35,708 nt of DNA, from NCBI GenBank assembly GCA_028724485.1, contig JAQYCY010000068.1, positions 1-35,708 on the forward strand, given 5' to 3'. The notes under the pieces were generated by a model. That model was not told the origin of the DNA. It did not search any database and was given only the letters and a program-made list of their open reading frames with translations. The position numbers and the translations under genes were made by a program. Shown one piece after another: positions 31,297 through 35,708 of this stretch. Source of the DNA: CAG-917 sp028724485. GTDB taxonomy: Bacteria > Bacillota > Clostridia > Christensenellales > CAG-917. Each line of letters starts with the position of its first letter. Positions within the stretch are counted from its first letter, which is position 1.

Positions 31297-32565
31297 ATGA
31301 AAAAAGGTACTCAATGCGTGCAAGGCTCATACGCGCCGACAAGCGGCGACCCGAGAGTTTTGCCATTATATCAAAGCACAACCTACGTTTACGAAACAGC
31401 CGAGGAATTGGCGCATTTGTTCGATTCTCCGAAATGCGGACACATTTACAGCCGTATTTCAAATCCGACAGTTGCGGCTTTTGAAGAAAAAGTTGCAATG
31501 CTCGAAGGCGGAATCGGCGCTATGGCGTGTTCGAGTGGAATGAGCGCGACGATGTTTGCCGTTTTGACCGTTGCGACGGCCGGTGACAATATTTTGAGTT
31601 TGTCGACGATTTACGGCGGAACGTATAACCTTTTTAACGTTACTCTCAAAAAACTCGGCATCGAAGTAAGATTTATAACGCCTGATATGACGGAAGAGCA
31701 AATCGAGAAACTCATCGACGATAAAACGAAAATGCTCTTTGCGGAAACAATCGCCAATCCGTCAATCGTGGTGTTGAATTTTGATTTTTACTCAAACATT
31801 TGTCACAAGCACGGTCTTCCGTTTGTCGTTGACAATACGCTTGCGACTCCGATTTTAGTCAGACCTTTTGAACACGGAACAGATATCGTTGTTCATTCTA
31901 CTACCAAGTATATGGACGGTCACGCGAGTTGCGTAGGCGGCATTATCGTAGACAGCGGAAAGTTCGATTGGGAACACAATCCGCGTTTTAAGGACTTTGT
32001 AGAGCCTGATGAAAGCTATCACGGCGTAGTTTACGTCAAAGAGGGCGGAAAAGCGGCGTATATCCTTAAAGCAAGAATGCAATATATGAGAGATATCGGC
32101 GCGATTATGACTCCGTTCAACGCATACCTTACAAATCTCGGTTGCGAAACTTTGGAACTAAGAATGGAACGCCATAGCAGTAACGCTCTTGCCGTTGCAA
32201 AAATGCTTTCGACTCACGACAAAGTCGAATGGGTGAGATATCCGGGGCTTGAAAGCGACAAATATCACGAACTCGGAATGAAATATTTTGACGGCGGTTT
32301 TTCGGGTATGATTGCCGTAGGCATCAAAGGCGGCAGAGAAAAGGCTTGCAAGTTTATGGAAGAACTCAAACTTTTCAGAATTGTAACTCACGTTGCCGAC
32401 GCTCGCTCTTGTGTTTTGCACCCTGCAAGTACAACGCACAGACAGCTTTCGGACAGCGATCTTGTTGCTTGCGGAATTACTTCAAATCTTATAAGACTTT
32501 CCGTAGGCATCGAAAACGTCGAAGATATTCTTGCCGATATTAAACAGGCATTGGAAAAAATTTAG
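31297..32565 (+). CDS. metY: O-acetylhomoserine sulfhydrylase (MetY)
   Basis: A 422-residue PLP enzyme of the Cys/Met metabolism family that makes homocysteine from O-acetylhomoserine and sulfide. PLP-site features are YSRISNPT, the glycine-rich CSSGMSATMFA loop, VDNTLATPILVRPFEHG and the Schiff-base lysine K204 in HSTTKYMDGH. Length (about 425) and the GCEGTLELRMERHSSNAL-like region with the segment LFRIVTHVADARSCVLHPASTTH favour the OAH sulfhydrylase group over cystathionine gamma-synthase (about 380 residues). The ribosome site AAGGAG is strong. The gene metA, which makes O-acetylhomoserine, follows by 50 bases, so the pair forms a direct route to homocysteine. A methionine gamma-lyase activity cannot be excluded by sequence alone. 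Confidence 0.9.
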   Translation: MKKGTQCVQGSYAPTSGDPRVLPLYQSTTYVYETAEELAHLFDSPKCGHIYSRISNPTVAAFEEKVAMLEGGIGAMACSSGMSATMFAVLTVATAGDNILSLSTIYGGTYNLFNVTLKKLGIEVRFITPDMTEEQIEKLIDDKTKMLFAETIANPSIVVLNFDFYSNICHKHGLPFVVDNTLATPILVRPFEHGTDIVVHSTTKYMDGHASCVGGIIVDSGKFDWEHNPRFKDFVEPDESYHGVVYVKEGGKAAYILKARMQYMRDIGAIMTPFNAYLTNLGCETLELRMERHSSNALAVAKMLSTHDKVEWVRYPGLESDKYHELGMKYFDGGFSGMIAVGIKGGREKACKFMEELKLFRIVTHVADARSCVLHPASTTHRQLSDSDLVACGITSNLIRLSVGIENVEDILADIKQALEKI

Positions 32566-32615
32566 TAAAAGCATAAAGCGGCAAAGCGAAAATCGCCGCG
32601 CCGTCGGGAGAAAAT

Positions 32616-33515
32616 ATGCCAATTATTATACCAAAAGATTTACCTGCATATGAAAGTTTGCTTAAAGAGAAAATTTTCGTTATGGACAAGGAAAGAGCGG
32701 GAACGCAAGACATAAGACCTATCGAAATTGCAATTTTAAATCTTATGCCCACAAAGGAAGAAACCGAAACACAACTGGTTCGGTTGCTTTCCAATTCGCC
32801 TTTGCAAGTCAACGTAACGTTTATCGGCACGGCGACTTACAAGCCGACGCACGTTTGCTCTGACCATATGCAAAAGTTTTATCGCTCGCTCGATGAAGTT
32901 AAAAACGTAAAATTCGACGGTATGATAATTACGGGCGCGCCTGTCGAAACGCTTGCCTTTGAAGAGGTTGCTTATTGGGACGAACTTGTCGAGATTATGG
33001 ATTTTGCCGACAAAAACGTAACCAGCACGATTTATATCTGTTGGGGAGCGCAAGCGGCGTTATATCACCATTTCGGGATAGGCAAGTCGGAGCTTTCTAA
33101 AAAAATGTTTGGCGTATTTCCGACAAAAGCGGTTGTCGAAAACGATATGCTGTTAAAAGGAATGGACGACGTTTTTTACATTCCCAATTCACGTCACACC
33201 GAAGCGGACCAAGCTGCCATTGAAAAATGCCGCAGGATAAAAATTCTCGCGCGTAGCGACGAATCGGGCATAGCTATCGCCAAAACTCATGACAATAAAA
33301 AGTTTTTCTTTATGGGGCACGCCGAATATGATCGCGATACTTTGAAAAAAGAGTATTTGCGTGACAAAAACAAGGGATTGCCAATCGAAAAACCGAAAAA
33401 CTATTTTATCGGCGATACCGAAGAAGTCAACATGAGTTGGAAATCGACCGCAAACTTGCTCTTTTACAACTGGCTTAACTATTACGTCTATCAAGTCACA
33501 CCGTTTGAACTTTAA
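32616..33515 (+). CDS. metA: Homoserine O-acetyltransferase (MetA family)
   Basis: A 299-residue enzyme that acylates homoserine, the first committed step to methionine. The catalytic cysteine is C142 in YICWGAQAALYH, and the downstream histidine and glutamate of the triad lie in the MGHAEYDRDTL segment. Residue 111, in GAPVE, is glutamate. In MetA proteins glutamate at 111 gives acetyl-CoA specificity, whereas glycine there gives succinyl-CoA specificity, so this is probably an acetyltransferase in spite of the family name. That agrees with the OAH sulfhydrylase MetY directly upstream. GGGAG precedes the start. No SAM riboswitch or T-box was recognised upstream of metY. Confidence 0.94.
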   Translation: MPIIIPKDLPAYESLLKEKIFVMDKERAGTQDIRPIEIAILNLMPTKEETETQLVRLLSNSPLQVNVTFIGTATYKPTHVCSDHMQKFYRSLDEVKNVKFDGMIITGAPVETLAFEEVAYWDELVEIMDFADKNVTSTIYICWGAQAALYHHFGIGKSELSKKMFGVFPTKAVVENDMLLKGMDDVFYIPNSRHTEADQAAIEKCRRIKILARSDESGIAIAKTHDNKKFFFMGHAEYDRDTLKKEYLRDKNKGLPIEKPKNYFIGDTEEVNMSWKSTANLLFYNWLNYYVYQVTPFEL

Positions 33516-33751
33516 ATTGCTTGATAAGTAATAAGCATAAAGGCACAAAGCGCCGCAACTATGTTGAGACAATGTGTTTTAAAGGCAGTTTCCTTTGCCA
33601 CCGGTTCTTATAAACAAACCAAGTAACGTTGCTACAATTAGTGGGTTTATAAGTGTTAAATAATAAGATTACTATAATATTCTCACCAATGTAATTTTAA
33701 GGAACAATGTCTTTAATACTATATAACGATAAATACTTATAATTTATTTAG

Positions 33752-33791
33752 ATAACAAAAACGACCTTAAAACAGTGGTCGTTTTTGTTAT
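33752..33791 (+). terminator. Strong, probably bidirectional terminator
   Basis: ATAACAAAAACGACC (33752-33766) pairs perfectly over 15 bases with GGTCGTTTTTGTTAT (33777-33791) around a 10-base loop. It lies 237 bases past metA. Confidence 0.85.
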
Positions 33792-33820
33792 TATAAGACG
33801 TATCCGCTATTATAACAAGT

Positions 33821-33948
33821 TTTTGTGTTTGATACATTTAATACTTTATTTTTAATCAATAAAAAAAAGAATTAGCGTAGATAATTTTAATCTTTTGTGT
33901 TAAAATATAAATTAAATAAAATATGAAATGGTTTGTGTTTGACACAAA
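33821..33948 (+). promoter_or_regulatory. Promoter region of the panE-like gene with repeated operator-like TTTGTGTT sites
   Basis: TTTTGTGTTTGATACA (33821-33836), TTTTGTGTTAAAAT (33893-33906, which includes the extended -10 TGTTAAAAT) and a palindrome TTTGTGT-TTG-ACACAAA (33932-33948) lie within 130 bases. The palindrome ends 2 bases before the AAGGAG ribosome site. The arrangement looks like binding sites of one regulator, which I cannot name. Confidence 0.5.
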
Positions 33949-33959
33949 AAGGAGCGGAT

Positions 33960-34991
33960 ATGAAAGTTTGTATTTACGGAGCGGGGTCGCTTGGAACGGT
34001 GCTTGGCGCATACGTTGCGAAAAGCGGCGAGGCGATTGACCTTGTCAACAGAAACAAAGCGCATATTGCGGCGTTAAAAGAAAAGGGCGCGACTATAACG
34101 GGAAAGGCAAATTTCACCGTAAAAGTAAACGCAATGTTGCCCGAAGAGATGAAAGAAAAATACGATATTATTTTTCTTATGACAAAACAGCTCAATAACA
34201 AAGAAGTTGTCAAAAACCTGACAAACTTCTTAGCTGACGACGGCGTTATTTGCACAATGCAAAACGGCTTGCCGGAGCATAGCGTGTCGGAAATTATCGG
34301 CGAGGACAGAACGTACGGCTGTGCAATCGGCTGGGGAGCGCAAATGACAGAGGCCGGCGTAAGCGAGCTTACATCTGAGCCTGACGCACTTGTGTTTGCT
34401 CTAGGAGCATTGAACAAAAAGGCGCAGCAAGACGAACATTTTAAAGAGATTGTTCGATTGCTGTCGCTTATGGGCAAAGTCGAAGTCGAAGATAATTTCA
34501 TCGGCGTGAGATGGTCAAAACTTCTTGTAAATTCGGCTTTCAGCGGAATGTCGGCGGTTCTCGGCTGCAATTTCGGTGAAGTCGCCGACAATAAAAAGAG
34601 CAGACTTTGCGCGCAAAGAATCATCAAAGAAATTATTGACTCGACAAGAGCGGGCGGAATTAAAATCGAGCCGATTCAAGGCAAAGACGTTGTTAAACTT
34701 CTTGACTATCACAGCGCATTCAAAAGAAAGCTGTCTTTTGCAATCATTCCTATCGCAATCAAAAAGCACCGCCTTATAAGAGCAAGCATGTTGCAAGATA
34801 TTGAAAAAGGCAAGCCGTGTGAAGTTGAAGCAATAAACGGTGTAGTTAGCGATTATGGCAGAAAAGTCGGAGTTCCTACGCCTGTCAACGATAAAGCCGT
34901 TGAAATTATAAAAGGTATCGAGGAGGGCAAGTATAAGCCGAGTTTCGACAATCTTAAACTGTTCGACGACGTGCTTAAAGCTAAGCGTTGA
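33960..34991 (+). CDS. panE: Ketopantoate reductase (PanE/ApbA) family protein
   Basis: A 343-residue NADPH-dependent reductase family member. Classical PanE reduces 2-dehydropantoate to pantoate for coenzyme A synthesis. The Rossmann loop GAGSLG is at residues 7-12. The family's conserved lysine is in FLMTKQLNN, MQNG occurs in the usual place, and the second domain shows WSKLLVNSAFSGMSAVLGCNFGEV and SMLQDIEKGKPCEVEAINGVV, with the catalytic-site pattern S-x-x-x-D-x-x-x-x-x-x-x-E. ApbA relatives act on other 2-oxo acids, and no panB or panC is here, so the substrate is not certain. I chose the ATG at 33960 because of the AAGGAG site; the reading frame back to 33933 overlaps the operator-like palindrome. 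Its last codons belong to the first copy of an 85-bp tandem repeat. Confidence 0.85.
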   Translation: MKVCIYGAGSLGTVLGAYVAKSGEAIDLVNRNKAHIAALKEKGATITGKANFTVKVNAMLPEEMKEKYDIIFLMTKQLNNKEVVKNLTNFLADDGVICTMQNGLPEHSVSEIIGEDRTYGCAIGWGAQMTEAGVSELTSEPDALVFALGALNKKAQQDEHFKEIVRLLSLMGKVEVEDNFIGVRWSKLLVNSAFSGMSAVLGCNFGEVADNKKSRLCAQRIIKEIIDSTRAGGIKIEPIQGKDVVKLLDYHSAFKRKLSFAIIPIAIKKHRLIRASMLQDIEKGKPCEVEAINGVVSDYGRKVGVPTPVNDKAVEIIKGIEEGKYKPSFDNLKLFDDVLKAKR

Positions 34992-35166
34992 CAAGTCATT
35001 GTAAATATGAAAAACGCCGTTATTGCATAAGCAGAAATTCAAACTGTTTGTCGTAGCGCATAAAGCTAAGCGTTGACAAGTCATTGTAAATATGAAAAAC
35101 GCCACTATTGCATAAGCAGAAATTTAAACTGTTTGTCGTAGCGCATAATGCTAAGCGTTGACAAGA
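34981..35166. repeat. 85-bp tandem repeat overlapping the end of the panE-like gene
   Basis: Copy 1 (34981-35065) and copy 2 (35066-35150) differ at 4 of 85 positions, and a third copy is truncated (35151 to about 35165). Each begins CTAAGCGTTGACAAG, so copy 1 supplies the last codons and TGA stop of the panE-like gene. Within the unit ACAA-GTCA-TTGT and TAGC-GCATAAA-GCTA can form small hairpins. Confidence 0.88.
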
Positions 35167-35182
35167 TACAATAAAAAAAGAT

Positions 35183-35232
35183 AAAAAGCACTCCAAAGTA
35201 GTAAGTTTACGTTCAACTGTGGGGTGCTTTTT
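35183..35232 (+). terminator. Terminator-like hairpin after the panE-like gene
   Basis: AAAAAGCACTCC (35183-35194) pairs with GGGGTGCTTTTT (35221-35232), with one G-U pair, around a 26-base loop. The T run is short but present. Confidence 0.65.
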
Positions 35233-35350
35233 AAAAGTAAATTTTTTTATTTTGATTTTCAAACGGTTTTTATTTTAGGATATAATTTAAAGCCTTTTGC
35301 ATATTGTGGCGATTTTTATTCGCTTTTACTTTTTTCGCTGTCATCGTTTA

Positions 35351-35380
35351 CCTAAAAACAAATTTCCTAAAAACAAATTT
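35351..35380. repeat. Perfect 15-bp tandem duplication
   Basis: CCTAAAAACAAATTT occurs at 35351-35365 and again directly at 35366-35380. Confidence 0.85.
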
Positions 35381-35480
35381 TCGATAGTCCGGTTTCCCAT
35401 AGAAGCAAAAAATGGTAAATAGCAGCTGAAAAATAAAAACGTTGTTGCGGTGTTTAAAGCCGAATTATGTTGCAAATAGA

Positions 35481-35513
35481 AAAACACAAGATATAAATAA
35501 TCTTGTGCTTTTT
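35481..35513 (+). terminator. Terminator-like hairpin with no obvious gene upstream
   Basis: CACAAGAT (35485-35492) pairs with ATCTTGTG (35500-35507) around ATAAATA, followed by CTTTTT. It lies about 200 bases past a TATAAT at 35281-35286, so a short untranslated RNA between them is conceivable. Confidence 0.45.
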
Positions 35514-35545
35514 CATTTTTGCAGTTTTTTCGCAATGTAAAGACT

Positions 35546-35708
35546 GTGGACTTGTCGATAACAAATACGCACCATTTACGCGGAAAATAAAGATTGCTTT
35601 TTCATAGAGCTGTGACGCGGCATTGGATGCAACGTCACGTTGCCGGTGGACTTGTCGATAACAAATACGCGCCTTTTACGCGGAAATAAAGATTGCTTTT
35701 CCATAGGG
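35546..35708. repeat. Direct repeat with 100-bp period, running off the window
   Basis: A block of about 62 bases starting GTGGACTTGTCGATAACAAA occurs at 35546-35607 and from 35646 to the end of the window, with a few substitutions and one A indel. The 38-base spacer contains a perfect hairpin GCAACG-TCA-CGTTGC (35629-35643). More copies may lie beyond the edge. Confidence 0.8.

Larger units (their letters stand above)
33516..33959. other. Structured intergenic region between metA and the panE-like gene
   Basis: 444 bases without a convincing gene. It includes a long-range stem CTTATAAAC (33607-33615) with GTTTATAAG (33645-33653), enclosing a near-palindrome AGTAACGTTGCT. Next comes a TATAAT (33673-33678), then an 11-codon ORF (33707-33742, MSLILYNDKYL) with AAGGA close upstream, then a perfect terminator (33752-33791). 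Three copies of TTTGTGTT follow (see the operator-like entry). A short attenuated or regulatory transcript is possible but unproven. Confidence 0.45.
34992..35708. other. Repeat-rich non-coding end of the window
   Basis: 717 bases without a convincing gene on either strand. In order it holds the 85-bp tandem repeat, a terminator-like hairpin, a lone TATAAT (35281-35286), a 15-bp tandem repeat (35351-35380), a terminator-like hairpin CACAAGAT/ATCTTGTG with T run (35485-35513), and the 100-bp-period repeat reaching the window edge. A 64-codon minus-strand frame at 35341-35535 has no ribosome site and a low-complexity product, so it is not called. Confidence 0.6.

Noticed and set aside
33516..33660. 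Known riboswitch or structured RNA after metA
   Set aside because: Several small hairpins exist, but I could not match them to any riboswitch, SRP RNA, tmRNA or 6S core. Kept only as an unexplained structured region.
33932..33948. Rex operator
   Set aside because: The half-sites TTGTG and CACAA are separated by 5 bases, while Rex sites have 8, so the geometry is wrong.
34981..35166. CRISPR or integron-type array
   Set aside because: The 85-bp units abut directly with no unique spacers, and no integrase gene is present in the window.
35341..35535. 64-codon minus-strand ORF
   Set aside because: No ribosome site, low-complexity product, and it runs through a tandem duplication and a terminator-like hairpin.
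35551..35565. DnaA boxes and a replication origin in the 100-bp repeats
   Set aside because: The complement TTATCGACA differs from TTATCCACA by one base, occurs once per repeat, and there is no dnaA or dnaN nearby.
35546..35708. CRISPR array
   Set aside because: The repeated block is about 62 bases, there are only two copies with substitutions, and no cas gene is visible. The period of 100 and the hairpin lying in the spacer rather than the repeat do not fit.

Overview
The window reads as a stretch of chromosome from an anaerobic, low-to-moderate GC member of the Clostridia (Bacillota). The pointers are Shine-Dalgarno sites of the AGGAGG/AGGTGA type, sigma-A-like promoters often with an extended TGn -10, the sporulation pair YqfC/YqfD, and Bacillota gene orders (yqfC-yqfD-pgpH-ybeY-era-recO, tsaC-ywlE, secG-smpB). 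I cannot name the genus. All three stop codons are used normally. Every confident gene except one (the ferritin-like gene at 29.5-30.0 kb) lies on the + strand. I see no tRNA, rRNA, CRISPR array, prophage or insertion sequence.

Layout. 0-1.7 kb: the 3' part of murF and a D-Ala-D-Ala ligase (cell wall). 2.1-3.9 kb: NADP isocitrate dehydrogenase and inorganic pyrophosphatase, each with its own promoter. 4.3-8.4 kb: a ComEC/Rec2 channel protein lacking the nuclease-like domain, a cytidylate-kinase-like P-loop protein, and a 601-residue membrane-anchored zinc-ribbon protein of unknown function. 8.5-10.4 kb: a self-contained two-gene unit of a NifU/IscU-like scaffold and a GGGtGRT-family protein, with its own promoter and terminator. 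10.7-20.5 kb: a long co-directional run with type IIA topoisomerase subunits B and A, a DUF1846 protein, oligoendopeptidase F, a small lipoprotein and the replicative helicase DnaB. 20.8-24.9 kb: yqfC, yqfD, a shortened PgpH-type c-di-AMP phosphodiesterase, ybeY and era. 25.2-29.3 kb: recO, a large lipoprotein with WG-like repeats, tsaC/ywlC and the arginine phosphatase ywlE. 29.5-31.1 kb: a divergently transcribed ferritin-like gene, then secG and smpB. 31.3-33.5 kb: metY and metA, which together make homocysteine by the O-acetylhomoserine route. 34.0-35.0 kb: a ketopantoate-reductase-family gene. 35.0-35.7 kb: non-coding DNA built mostly of direct repeats.

Most of the window is housekeeping. 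The parts I find least explained are the scaffold/GGGtGRT pair, the zinc-ribbon membrane protein, the domain-stripped ComEC and PgpH, a possible sigma-E-like promoter sitting almost on the yqfC start codon, and the repeat-rich end (an 85-bp tandem repeat that overlaps the last codons of the panE-like gene, then a 100-bp-period repeat that runs out of the window). Several intergenic regions also carry short exact tandem duplications (10, 15, 22 and 27 bp). I do not see strong evidence for a wholly new defence or mobile system here.
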